This document shows positions 45,781 through 56,428 of a DNA stretch of 64,000 nt, one piece after another. Position numbers and translations under genes: made by a program. This stretch comes from Zygnema cylindricum (taxonomy: Eukaryota; Streptophyta; Zygnematophyceae; Zygnematales; Zygnemataceae), in the NCBI GenBank assembly GCA_037447655.1, contig JBBHKE010001770.1, positions 62,001 to 126,000 on the forward strand, read 5' to 3'. A model generated the notes under the pieces. The model was not told where the DNA came from, did no database searches, and saw nothing but the letters and a program-made list of their open reading frames with translations. The first letter of the stretch is position 1; each line of letters starts with the position of its first letter.

Positions 45781-46785
45781 TAGTTTCGTGCGTGCGTGTT
45801 GTTTTGTGCGTACAAAATATTTCTTAGGCACAGTACGCTTCTCTAATATTATCTTGATTTATTGTGGAGCTTCGAATTGTTTTGGGAATTGGGGGAGTAA
45901 TGGTACTAATTGTTTTGGGATGTACATTATTATTTGAGTGGCGCGAACAAAACGTAAGGAAAGGTACGGAATATGTAAATGTACGACGGATCGCGAAGCG
46001 ATCCGATCTGGAATGTTTTTGAAGAAGTAAGCCGCCGGTACGGACTAATTTGGATGGAGTGATGTCATTTCGCCAAGTGGATTTTGGTGATTATGCTTCG
46101 CGACATCAAGGGTGCCGAAGAAGAGCTACGGAAGGCGGCGTCGTCATTTTGGTGAGGGACGCGAAATCGCGTCCATCACATGATATTTATTTTGGAAGGT
46201 CTAGATTTATTTGACGGAATTCGTAAGACTTTTAAATATTTACCAATGTTTTGTCCTGTGTATTATTTATTAGTGTAGATTTTAAGTACACTCACATTAA
46301 TTGAGGTAGTTTATTGATTACGTACGGCTGGTATGCCTTCGTACAGTAAGTAGTAAGCTGTAGTGTATATTTGTAGGACTTAGTCATTTTTAGACTAAGG
46401 AACTTTTTGACAAAAACTGTTTCAGCTCCTTTTTGGGAATTTCATCTGAGAATTGCTCTCACTTATATTGGCAGAATTTTCTGAAATTTTGCATGTGTGT
46501 TTCTCCTTGTATTCGAACATTTTTGGCATTTTTGCACGCCTATTGTGTGTCAGGTTTGCTTGGGGATTCATTGTGAAGTTGGTCAGATTTATCAAAGTTC
46601 TGGCAGGCTGTTTTTCTCCAACTTTGACTGGGTGATGTGGGAATTATGGCTGGTATATTTATATGAAAATTTGTGGGAATACTTAGTGGCATAGAACCTA
46701 TCTGCTTGTGTAGTTTTATCTTGGTTTGGTAATTTTGTAGAATTCTGAGTGGAATCAAAGTAGGCTGTTTTGGGGTAGTAGGTGG
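45781..46785 (+). repeat. Non-coding stretch with diverged repeat copy S2
   Basis: 46262-46570 is the second copy of S1. A short inverted repeat, ggatcgcgaagcgatcc, lies near 45990. It is followed directly by coding sequence of the gypsy pol, so it may contain that element's LTR end or leader. The primer site is not identified. Confidence 0.4.
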
Positions 46786-47540
46786 TGCTTCCGAGGGTAC
46801 ATTCATGGCTGAAAATGGCTATGAACAACAAGGGACAGTCGCAGGCAACTGCTCTCTACTACGTTCTAACAGAGAAAGGACAAAAAGTCGATGGAACCAA
46901 AGGACCACAGCCGCAAAGCCACCGGTCCTTTATACTTCACACTGCGAGTCGTCCTTTTGAATAGTGACATTGGGCTGGGCCTAAAACCGACCCATCCGCC
47001 TCCTCCGGCTCCAAAGAAAATTCCTCCCGGTTTCAAAAATTACAAGAAACCACAGCCGAAAAAGGGTGCTTTGACCACTGAAACAGATAAGGAATGGTTC
47101 GACCGATACTTGGCAAAAAAACCACCAACAGATCCACCAGTTACACCTCCAATAGGAAATTCTGACGCAGAGAGTGAGGAAGAAGGGGGTGGGAACAAGA
47201 GAAATCGAAAGACGACGACTCACCCATTTCATCGCCAAAGCTCACCCTCCTTCCTCTTAACTAGCAGTCATGCTGGTACGACACCTGATGCCCTACGCAC
47301 TGACTCACGTCAAAACGCTAGCTTCCTCCCACAATTTGCCCCAAAAAATCCTCATTCAGGCACTAGGGGAAGAGATTCATACCAGGAGGGAAAAGGTCGC
47401 GTTGGCAGAACCAACCAAGACAGTATTTATGTCTGCGAAACTGAAAACTTCTATGGCGGATAGAGATTATAAGGCCTTGTTAGTGGCTCTTATTCTTAAC
47501 AGGACAGGTAATTTTAAACTTCATGGATACGGCATGTATT
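46786..47540 (+). pseudogene. Gypsy element: region upstream of protease
   Basis: It opens MAMNNKGQSQATALYYVLTE. Overlapping frames follow, including 46891-47463 with a Pro/Lys-rich linker (KPTHPPPPAPKKIPPGFKNY), KEWFDRYLAKKPPTDPPVTP and an acidic ESEEEGGGNK. It ends with EEIHTRREKVALAEPTKTVF, which commonly precedes gypsy proteases. The frame changes at least once near 47270-47300. Confidence 0.5.
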
Positions 47541-47960
47541 AAGATGCAGTGGTGGATATTGGAGCTCTCCCAGACCTTATAACAACATGAGCATTACAGC
47601 AAATGCGTGAGGAACTCAAGCCAAAAATCAGTCCAAGTGACATATGCTTGAGTACGGTCAACAATGGGAGTCAACTAGTATATGGCATCATTAAAGCAAT
47701 GGAAATCGAATTTGCGAATGACGCACGCCAACAAGTACAAATTCAATTTCCCTTCTTCGTGGTGGAAGGTAAGCAATTTGAAATTATGTTGGGCATGGCT
47801 ACGTGGACAAGGTTGAACATGGAGTTGACCATATGGAAGGACCAATTTACAATTTCAGACCCGGAGGATCCTGAGGCCACCAAAGTGGTGGTCCCCTTAG
47901 ATTTATGGAACCGGAGAAAAACAATTGTTCCAGTGTCTGGATGCTATCCTGTGTACTAAG
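47541..47960 (+). pseudogene. Gypsy aspartic protease
   Basis: DAVVDIGALPDLITT at 47543-47587 is the active-site loop, with the canonical D-T/S-G-A reading D-I-G-A (47555-47566). 47603-47959 is open with MREELKPKISPSDICLSTVN, GIIKAMEIEFAND and FFVVEGKQFEIMLGMATWTR, the usual Ile-Leu-Gly flap region of retropepsins. Two stops precede the open part. Confidence 0.75.
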
Positions 47961-48120
47961 CATCAACCCCTTCAAAGGTGTTCGAAGACTCCACCGATAT
48001 CGTTGTTTCCATCTAGCGATTCCCCATTTCCAAGCGGTGGGATAGGGAGTATCAGAACAGATTGGTACATTGGCCACACTTTGGCGGAAAGTGGACAAGA
48101 GACTTGCCGCCATATCACCT

Positions 48121-49069
48121 AGGACAGCAAAGTTCATCCGGTCAGAACTTCCAGCGGTCCCTAACAAAGGGAAGGACTTCAACCGACAGGTGGTGTCACT
48201 AGAAATCCCGCCCTCACGACTCTGAATTTTATCGCTATTCTCCGACATTAATGCCGCCCTGGAAGCCATTTTCAAGCAACCTGGATACCAAGTAGAAACG
48301 CACTCGAAAGTCAAGATTGACCTGGACACCCGTGCAGTCAGTGGGTATCGACTGCAACAGCTGCACCAACTTTACTCGCAGCAACTCCCGGTGTCTACCA
48401 TGTCTAACTCTCAACGCACGCTTCCCCAGAATGTGGACAACATCATGGATTCAAATTTGCAGAAGCTTAGAAAGGTAGATCTGGTGGTCGCTCGATGGCC
48501 TTGCCAGGGGTATTCGTTAGCAAGACACGGCACGGGACACCAAGATGACTGTAGTAGAACATTCTTTCAGATGATTCGACTGATAACACGGTTACAGAAA
48601 CGCCAGGACACGCCAGTGGGGTATGTCTTGGAAAATGTTCACCCCACAAATGATAAAAGGAAACAGGTGGTCAACAGTTAGAACCAAGTGACAAAGGTCT
48701 TGGGGACTCCCATAGTGTTTTATGTAGCTCAGGTTGTATCAAGAGCCCAGAGAGTTTGGGCTTATTGGACCAACTTGGTTCTTATTCCCATCTTCAACAA
48801 CTATTAAATACGCATGTTCCGAATCCCAACATCACACTTCAACAGATCCTCTGTAAAGGACAAATGCCACCCGTGTGACCACAGCCGACCGAGCACCCTT
48901 TTTCTGTTGCAATAAACCCGAAAATCCACGGAGGGCCCTACCGACCCTGATATATTCCCCAAACTGCCATGCTTACCGGAAAGGCGCATCAGGGATGATC
49001 TTTGACAGTACAGCTCCTACGTCAACAGCACCGAGTATTGGGGAACGGGAACAAGCAATGGGATTTTAA
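48121..49069 (+). pseudogene. C5-cytosine DNA methyltransferase domain inside gypsy pol
   Basis: Conserved C5-methyltransferase motifs appear in canonical order. Motif I is ILSLFSDINAALEAIF (from 48226), with the usual G-x-G changed to D-I-N. Motif II-III like KIDLDTRAVSGYRLQQLH follows. Motif IV is DLVVARWPCQGYSLARHG, catalytic Cys at 48502-48504. Motif VI is YVLENV (ENV 48631-48639). Motif VIII is VVSRAQRVWAYWTNL (48733-48777). Motif IX is RALPTLIYSPNCHAYRKG (48932-48985). Motif X is PSIGEREQAMGF (49031-49066). Stops at 48223, 48679 and 48805 and two frameshifts around 48790-48875 break it. The order is not the permuted one of plant DRM enzymes, and the spacing recalls DNMT3. It lies between protease and RT and decays at the same rate as they do, so it was part of the element. 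Ancestrally it would have methylated cytosine in DNA. Confidence 0.87.
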
Positions 49070-49489
49070 GCGAAAACCACAGCAACACCAAGGGTCTCAA
49101 CCTCAAAAGGGTGTAGTTAAATCGGGCAAAGTATGGATTTGAAAGCAATTTCAAGGGTGCTGAAACATTCTCTTGCATTCTCCAGCCTCCATTCTCCAAA
49201 ATCACGGGCAACATACCTTCAAGCTCCAAAATTGTTGGTCGTGCAAGCTACTCTACAGCTTGAAGGGGAGAGAGAGGAAAGAAGGGGAAAATTCACCAAA
49301 TTACACTTAGATAGCACACTGAACCCCTCAGTGGGGGGGAGCGGAGGCTCACAACAGGGCAGCTTAGGGGAAGTTGTCAACACCAACGTTAGCAGTCGAG
49401 CAAGGGATAGATCCATAGGTAGAGGTGGAATTCGACTACTCCCTCTAAGGTAGGCCACCGGAAGCATTAGCGGCAGTGGAACCCGGGAA
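49070..49489 (+). other. Low-complexity linker between methyltransferase and RT
   Basis: Frames are Ser/Gly/Arg-rich (LQLEGEREERRGKFTK, GGSGGSQQGSLGE). No domain is recognised. Confidence 0.4.
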
Positions 49490-50441
49490 GATCGATTGGA
49501 CTCTAGGGGAACAGCTAGACCCACACCAGAAAGCCCCACTCTCCAAGTTGTTAAGGGGAGAAAGGGCAGGTGTTCTCCTGGTCTGACACAGATGTAGGGA
49601 TCTATAACGGGACCCTTTTTTAGATTGACTTGACCGACAAGACGACAACTGTTTGGTAGAAACAATACCCTCTCAGTTTCAAGGAGAAGGAGTTCATCAC
49701 CACAAAGGTGCATACTTTGGTGAGCGTCGGGCGGGTGCAAGAGAGTACAAGGCTAAATGGGTTTTCCTCTCCAACAATGTTCCCGCCAAAGAAAGACTCC
49801 TTCGAGAAAACTGTAGATTTCCGGATGTGTGGGGACTATCATATGCTCAACGCGGCAACTGTCTCCGACCGTTATCCAATGCCCACCCCGGAAGAGATCT
49901 TTGACTCTCTTGCTAAGGATACCATTTATTCTACGTTGGATATGAAGAATGGATTCCACCAGATTGCAATGGAGCCAAAGCACCGAGAGAGTACTGTTTT
50001 TGGGCAGGATCCAGGTTGTATGAATGGATGTACATGCCATTTGGCCTCATAAATGCACCAGCCAAATTCCAACGGGCAATGGACGAGGCCCTCCGGGGAA
50101 TCGATTGCATACGATGTTTCATCCACGATGTGATCATTTTCTCCAAGACCTTCCACGAACACTTAGAGCATATATAGATTGTCCTCTTGGCTTTCCAAGC
50201 AGCGGGATGGAGCTGTCACCCAGAGAAGGGCATTTTTTGGGTGCACATAATCAATTATCTGGGTCATGAGGTGACATCTGGGACAGTGTGTCCCCACATG
50301 ATTAAGGTGGCAGCTCTTGACGCCCTTCCACCCCCGCAGGACATTTCGGCTCATCGCACTTTCCTGGGCCTGGCCAACTATTACCGGAGGTTTATTCCCG
50401 AATTTAGTAGCCACGCCCAGCCATTGAATCACTTATTATGA
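49490..50441 (+). pseudogene. Gypsy reverse transcriptase
   Basis: Across several frames it reads WTLGEQLDPHQKAPLSKLL, SDTDVGIYNGT, then 49708-50040 FSSPTMFPPKKDSFEKTVDF, CGDYHMLNAATVSDRYPMPT and YSTLDMKNGFHQIAMEPKHR (first Asp). MPFGLINAPAKFQRAMDEAL follows. The catalytic Y-x-D-D reads FIHD (50118-50129). 50187-50441 gives CHPEKGIFWVHIINYLGHEV and FLGLANYYRRFIPEFSSHAQ. The domain order and the YYRRFIP block are diagnostic of Ty3/gypsy. It is not functional. Confidence 0.88.
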
Positions 50442-50559
50442 AAGGACCAGGAGTGACGGTGGGCAAAAAAACAGCAAACTGCTTTCCAATTCCTGAAAGA
50501 TTCTCTTAAGCAACATCTTGTGCTCTAGATGCCCAATCACCAGCGGCCTTTCCTCTATT

Positions 50560-50960
50560 ATACTGATTGAAGCAGGTTCCGATTGAAGCAGTTTTGGCTC
50601 AATTGGACAATGCATGGGCTTAGTACATAGTGGCCTAGGCAAACTGGAGTAATAACAAGGCCGTGGGGAATTACAGCAGTTACCATGTGGAATTACTCGC
50701 CGCAGTGTGGGCCATCCACCATTTCAGGCCTTACCTCTATGGAGTACACTTCACCCTTATTACAGATCACCAACCTCTCAAATGGATAACGGAGAATAGT
50801 AAGTTGACCTGCAAGCTAGCCAGATGGGTTCTCATCTTGCAGGAATATCATTTCAGTACATCCAAAGAGCCGGAGAGATCCATGGGAATGCAGACGGACT
50901 CAACAAGAATCCGGACCCTTCCACCCGAGATGATGAGGACCTTGAGCTCAGCTTAGGACT
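50560..50960 (+). pseudogene. Gypsy RNase H
   Basis: 50663-50956 has NYSSYHVELLAAVWAIHHFR with the catalytic Glu, LYGVHFTLITDHQPLKWITE with the Asp-His, and LARWVLILQEYHFSTSKEP. The first Asp region is scrambled by stops. It follows RT as in all gypsy elements. Confidence 0.85.
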
Positions 50961-51149
50961 TATCCTGGCTTTCTCTACCTTTATTTGGCTGCCTCGAACT
51001 GGAGAAGAACATTTAAAATTTTGCAGCGGACGTGGAGGGGCAGGCTCCCATTCGAGCCGGCCGCAAGGATATTTGGAATGACCCCAATTCCCTTCACTCC
51101 ATCCAAAAAGGTTCCCCTTTTCCCCACTTGGTCAGAATTCACTTGTCCC

Positions 51150-52060
51150 GTATTCAGACTGTGATGGCGCCGTATGAATGAGACTAAGGCATTCTTCTCA
51201 GGAAATGGGCCGACGGGACGTGGAATGTGGTTCCTCTTCTGGCAAATCTTGAAACCCTCATTATTCGTCTTCACCAGAAAAGCAGGCACTTCGGACAAAA
51301 GCGACCACCTCATTGGTCACAAGGTCGTACTGGTGGCATGGGTTGTGGGCCCAGGTTAATCGTGTGGTGCAGACGTGCCCTTCTTCTGATCGGGTGAAAG
51401 TGACTTTTGCCTGAAAGGGTGGAACTTCACTCACTCCCCATCCGAGGGATGTTTTAGAGATGGTCACTGGATCTTCTGAGACAACTTCTAACAAGCCAAA
51501 GGGGAAACCGTTTTGTCTTGGTAATGATTGAACACTTCCCCAAATGGATCAAATTGGTGGTTCTTCTCGAAAAGAGTCCAAAGCAATCACGGAGGCATTC
51601 TTGTAGAGAGTGTTGTCTGAATTTGAAGCACCGCCAAGTTTTGACTGATCAGGGGTCCGATTTTGCCGCAGAATTTTCTAACCTTCTTGAGAAGTGCCAC
51701 ATTGACCAATGGTTGACGAGCAGAGACCACCCCCAAGCCGACGGCTTGGCGGAGAGGTTCGTAGATACATTGAAACGGTCAGTACACAAATATACAGTGA
51801 AATATGATTTGGGGGAAAAGGAAATACGGGTGCCTTCGATTTCCATGGGATACAAATTCAGTGGGCACGCCTCCCTCCATTTCTATAACCGTTACTTCAT
51901 TCTCTTTGGCCGACATCCCATCCTACCTAGAGTTGCATTGGCTCAGGCGGCTATATTTCTGGAAATAAACAACCGGGGGACTGTGGAGAAGCTGATTGCC
52001 GACAAGGCCAAGGTATTTCACTGGGAAATACCTCTAGCTATGGACAATTTTTAGGCTGCT
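51150..52060 (+). pseudogene. Gypsy integrase
   Basis: The zinc-binding N-terminus survives as WHGLWAQVNRVVQTCPSSDR (51337-51396), with the second Cys changed to Ser. The core begins VMIEHFPKWIKLVVL, with the first catalytic Asp changed to Glu. It continues RQVLTDQGSDFAAEFSNLLE (second Asp, about 51640-51690) and HPQADGLAERFVDTLKRSVH (Glu, about 51735-51790). 51518-52054 is open for 178 codons. I see no chromodomain after it. A PHD-like module follows instead. Confidence 0.87.
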
Positions 52061-52194
52061 CAGCACAGGGATCACCTTTGGTATTCTCAACGCCAAAGCG
52101 GCAACTATGTCCCTTGGCAACGACGACCATGCCCGAGGATTTTGTGTATCGTATGCAACAGAAAAAGGACACTTTGGACATTTCGGCCTGACGG

Positions 52195-52517
52195 GTGTGT
52201 TTAAAAGTAGAGGAGGTCTTTAACAAAGGGGTTCAGACCTTGGAAGGGAAAGATGGCTGCAAAATTAAGGAGAAACAGATCAATGTGGCTCCTTGCCATC
52301 TACAAAGACTAGAGGACAAACCCACTTTCCACCTAACTAACATTGTTGATCTGCCCTCCAGTTCCTCTTCCTGCAATGCACCCTCCCACCTTGCCTCATG
52401 TTGGTGTGTGAACAGTGTCACCACGGGTGGCATGACTAATGTCAACCGCTAACTTGTGAGCCTCGCTCTCAACCTGCAAATCCGTGGTTCTGTGGGGACT
52501 GCAAACTTGGCGGCTAA
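52195..52517 (+). pseudogene. PHD-finger-like module at the gypsy pol C-terminus
   Basis: In the frame containing 52398-52517 the translation is MLVCEQCHHGWHD, a stop, CQPLTCEPRSQPANPWFCGDCKLGG, then TAA. C-x2-C (52407-52418), x4-H (52431-52433), x2-C (52440-52442), and W-x-C-x2-C (52485-52502) are the third to eighth ligands and conserved Trp of a C4HC3 PHD finger. The first Cys pair is not clear and probably lies across a frameshift in the preceding Ser-rich stretch. PHD fingers read histone H3 tails, so this could replace a chromodomain as a targeting module. Confidence 0.65.
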
Positions 52518-52529
52518 TTTGTCTTATCC

Positions 52530-52958
52530 TCTTAGTCACGCGAGACTATAAGGGGAGGTGAATTTGGGGGGGATGGGGTACTTTTCTTTTTCACTTGCTC
52601 CCTCATTATTACCCATGAATATCCGAGGGGGGGGGGAGGGACAAAGAAGGGCATGGTCATGCATCCGGGGAGTGCATCATCATTTGGGGTGGATTGTAAG
52701 TTTCTCATGCACACCTCCTCAGACATCTCACTTAAACCTCTCGGTTCCTAGGCACGCTCGAAACCTCTCGAGCTCGTGAGCATTCTCGGTACATTTCAAC
52801 TCACAAGATTTTCGGGGCCTCATTTCACCATGTACAAACCCCACCGTACAGGAAAATGGAGGACAACCAACTGGATCTGATCCTTCTATTGTCACCAAGG
52901 AGCACAACACACTTTAGTTCACCTCAAACAATGGTCGAACGGCGGAGTTAGTTCGTTA
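52530..52958 (+). repeat. Post-pol region with repeat R1 (candidate gypsy 3' LTR start)
   Basis: ataaggggagg (about 52548-52558) looks like a polypurine tract, followed by tgaatttgggggg. The block 52556-52756 recurs at 55021-55228. The rest is non-coding. Confidence 0.5.
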
Positions 52959-52963
52959 CAACG

Positions 52964-54011
52964 TGAAACTCTGAGACCTCCATAAGCCCTCAGAGTGGAC
53001 TGCTTCCAAGAATCCTCTAGGATGACCCTGACCCTTTTGTGTTTCAGCAAAAATAACTGCCACCCTGATAGACAAAAACTCTGACCAACTTCAACCCTAT
53101 GAAGACAAGACTCCCCTGAGTCGATAGCAAAAAGAATCTCTGAATTTGCTCCCCTGAGCAGTAAGTTATGGAGGGTCAAAGTTGACCTTTTGTACAGAAG
53201 CTCTCTGGGAGAGAGGGTCCTATCTCCTAATTTTTCTAAGTCCTATCTCTCTCACAGACTCTATCTACTGATGTACGGAACCAATCAGAATACAGTTCCG
53301 TACGCAAAAGTACAGCTGCCGGTATACTTTATGTACATTGTACGACATGGCCTAAATGTCCACACGTGGAATATCCGGATTCGCTCCTTTAATCCTCGGA
53401 GATGCCGCGCTCCAATGTTACATCGCCACGTGTCATCCGATGTGGCGATGCCCACAAACCGCGGAATTCTCCTTCCGCGATCTCGGCGCTAATTCCGGCT
53501 GTCCGATTAAACTCGTATTTGATCGTAGCCGTAATAAATACATGCGCGCTATTTGTTTCGCTTACGAAATCTATGCGCGGTATTGATTCTTTATCTGTAC
53601 CGCAATTCGTACTTTTACATACCAGATCTATGTATCCCGTTAACAATTATAGTTAAATGATTTATCCTACGAATTAATGTGTAATTAATTATCGTACTAT
53701 ATAATACGTAAGACTACTTCTAGACTTAATGGCTAAGGCTACCGGCTATCTACTATCTGTCGGTCGGCAAGTACTAGGATCAAATCCTGTGGCCGGCATA
53801 TACCTTTTAGTAAATAATCTCCTCTCTAACGATTATAAATTTCCCGTAATCCTCAGGATAGCCTAGGTAGCCATGGCTCTAGCTACCTCTCCAATTTCTC
53901 AGTGACTGCGACAAGTTTGAGAGTTTGGAGAGAGAAGTTAGAGGTAGACTTCATCGGCTTCTTTATTTCTATTCAGACCTAAAAAATACTTTAAAACCAT
54001 TAATTTCTACA
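52964..54011 (-). repeat. Solo type A LTR (1048 bp), minus strand
   Basis: It runs from tgaaactctgagacc to taatttctaca, flanked by CAACG at 52959-52963 and 54012-54016. A tRNA-like unit lies at 53727-53807 (cttaatggctaaggc, aggatcaaatcctg, TTTT). It interrupts the region downstream of the gypsy pol. Confidence 0.94.
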
Positions 54012-54016
54012 CAACG

Positions 54017-55017
54017 GTGGCAGCTCCATGATAGGGCTTTTGTTTAATATAGCTCTAGCATAGGGTATATTTTGGAAATTCATGTAACCTTTGAGATGGT
54101 CATGTAGATTATGTTGTTAGCCGTCAATAGGATGTTAAATTCAAGACCAACAGACGGATAGAGCATTTATGACGTTGATTAGAATTTAGGCGGTTTCATA
54201 TCAATTCAAGACTTTGTTGCCCTTTAGTGTACCATAAAAAGACCTCTGGCTGCAAATCCAGCTAGAACTAGTCGCCAAACTTTTTGCCCTGAGAGTTTTG
54301 TCTTATGTCAGTACGATAACAATTGTTGGCCGCTGATTCGCTTCATGGATTGCTTTGACTTTGGCACCTGCAGTAGGAAAACTTTGGTTGTATAAGGCAC
54401 TTGGGGTCGAAGGTTGTATAAGGCACTTGGGGTCGAAGGAGACAGGTTGCATTTTTGGTACTGTCTCCTAAGGAAATCCCCAAAGAATCTTATCAATCTT
54501 TCTATTGACGAATTGTTGTATTGTTTCGTGGACTCTATTGCCATTTTTGTTTTGGATTGTCTTTAATGGAAATCGTAGCCCAGGTGGGTGGTTGGCACTA
54601 TCATCTCTTTCGGCGGTTTGGACTTTAGCTATTTGAAACTGTGAAGAGTCGAGTCGGATTCGTACAGCGGAACCGAGGAGTGAGGGAGAATCATATCTAT
54701 CTTTGGGGCAATTTGGAGAGGTTTTCATCTTTTAAGTTTTGTCATCGTTGCACTCTGGGTTATGTGAGCTTCCTTCACCATTTTCATTGATTTCTATCTT
54801 TATTTCTATTCTTTGAGGCAAGGCGATATTGTTTAATCTGAAAGAGCCAATTTTTATTGTTTCTATATTTCTACGTGAGAGGTATTTGCACACTGTTGTG
54901 GTTGTCTTTGGTTTCTGTCCGGAGTTCTTGTGGGTCGGATTTGACGACCCGCATTCCCTTTTCTATTCGGTGGAGAGTGCTCAGGGGTGTAGCATTTAGT
55001 GGGCTTGCGGTAGATCA
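54017..55017. other. Non-coding DNA downstream of gypsy pol
   Basis: There is no convincing coding sequence. A 26-bp unit (ggttgtataaggcacttggg plus gtcgaa) is tandemly duplicated at 54386-54411 and 54412-54437. If R1 and R2 mark LTR starts, this is the rest of one gypsy LTR. Confidence 0.4.
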
Positions 55018-55020
55018 CTA

Positions 55021-55228
55021 CAAAATTTGGGGGGGTACGTGGTACTTTTCTTTTTCACTTGCTCCCTCGTTATTACCCATAAATATCCGAGGGGGGGAGG
55101 GACAGAGAAGGGCATGGTCACGCATCTGGCGGGCATCAACATTTCGGGTGGATTGCAGGTCTCTCATACACAGCTCCTCGGACATCTCACCTAAACCTCC
55201 CGGTTCCCAAGCACGCTCGACACTACGT
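55021..55228 (+). repeat. Repeat R2 (second copy of R1)
   Basis: It shares ggtacttttctttttcactt, tatccgaggggggg, ggcatggtca, ctcggacatctcac and caagcacgctcga with 52556-52756. It is cut at about 55228 by a copia LTR fragment. Confidence 0.75.
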
Positions 55229-55921
55229 ATCTATTTCTCGTTAAACGAATTAGTCTACGTGTAATTGTTTAAGTACTTCTCAAACGCTATGTATATAACA
55301 CTAATCTTAGGCTTAACGAACAAGGCTAATGGCTACGGGTGAATTTTGTAGAAATAAAAGGTTATTTTAGTATTTTCTAGGTTTGCAAAATGCAGAAAAG
55401 AAGCCGAGGCAGTCTGCCTCTAACTTCTCTCTTCAGCTCCCACACTTGTCGTAGTCACTGAAGGTTGAAGAGGGAGCTAGAGCCATGGCTGCCTATGCTG
55501 ATTAGAGATAGAGTTACGGGTTGTAGATTTTGGTAGATTTACTAAAATGTAAATTGAACCTCCCGGTTCCCAAGCACGCTCGACACTACGTATCTATTTC
55601 TCGTTAAACGAATTAGTCTACGTGTAATTGTTTAAGTACTTCTCAAACGCTATGTATATAACACTAATCTTCGGCTTAACGAACAAGGCTAATGGCTACG
55701 GGTGAATTTTGTAGAAATAAAAGGTTATTTTAGTATTTTCTAGGTTTGCAAAATGCAGAAAAGAAGCCGAGGCAGTCTGCCTCTAACTTCTCTCTTCAGC
55801 TCCCACACTTGTCGTAGTCACTGAAGGTTGAAGAGGGAGCTAGAGCCATGGCTGCCTATGCTGATTAGAGATAGAGTTACGGGTTGTAGATTTTGGTAGA
55901 TTTACTAAAATGTAAATTGAC
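55196..55921. repeat. 363-bp tandem duplication spanning a copia LTR start
   Basis: 55196-55558 and 55559-55921 are nearly identical. I see one difference, cttagg versus cttcgg. The unit holds the end of R2, a fragment of a minus-strand type A LTR, and the first ~211 bp of a plus-strand LTR starting TGTAGAAATAAAAGG at 55347 and 55710. Confidence 0.9.
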
Positions 55922-56263
55922 AGACCTAGGGTTTGAACCTGGTACCTACCGCCTGTAAACTTAGCCTATAGCCTTAGCCATTTAGTCTACCATCATGCTT
56001 GAAGATATATAGTTTGATAGGTATTTAAATGTTAACACGTAGTCTATTTCATTTAACGGATCTTTAAACATAGACACACTTTGTAAAGTACGGCGTACGA
56101 AACATCCGAAACGAATACTGCGCATTTTGTTTAGAAAGCGAAACAAATACTGCGGAAGTATTTATGACGGTCACGATTGTAATCCGGCTTAATCGGACGG
56201 CCACGAAGCATGCCGAGATCGTGGAATAGGTTTTCGGCGGTTTGCGGTTTACGTCACGTCAAT

Positions 56264-56275
56264 TGCCACGTGGCA
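56264..56275. promoter_or_regulatory. Palindromic G-box in E11 5' LTR
   Basis: tgccacgtggca is a perfect 12-bp palindrome around CACGTG. bZIP/bHLH factors of plants bind this core. Related CACGTG motifs occur at similar places in the other LTRs. Function is inferred. Confidence 0.5.
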
Positions 56276-56351
56276 AAATCACATTGGATTGCGACATCTC
56301 TTGGGATTCCAAAAACGAATCCAAAAATGGCATGTGTCGACTTGTTGGCCA

Positions 56352-56428
56352 TGTTGTACAATATCCGTACATAAAGTACATCGGCACTTGTACCTTATGT
56401 ACAATACACTATTATGATTGGTGCCGTA
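56352..56428. promoter_or_regulatory. GTAC cluster and CCAAT motif in E11 5' LTR
   Basis: There are six GTAC cores in under 80 bp, followed by attgg (reverse CCAAT) about 90-100 bp upstream of the presumed TATA-like position. GTAC is the core bound by SBP/SPL-type factors. The same cluster is kept in LTR types A and B and partly in C. Confidence 0.45.

Noticed and set aside
48391-48681. Host DNA methyltransferase gene
   Set aside because: It is flanked in the same strand and order by retropepsin and RT with similar decay, has no regulatory or targeting domains and no visible introns, so it reads as part of the gypsy pol.
49219-49740. Minus-strand 173-codon ORF between methyltransferase and RT
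   Set aside because: It lies opposite the linker and RT start of the plus-strand pol, whose conserved residues are recognisable. The antisense ORF has no domain.
51150-52517. Chromodomain at the gypsy integrase end
   Set aside because: No aromatic-cage pattern or chromodomain-like sequence is visible. The Cys/His pattern fits a PHD finger better.
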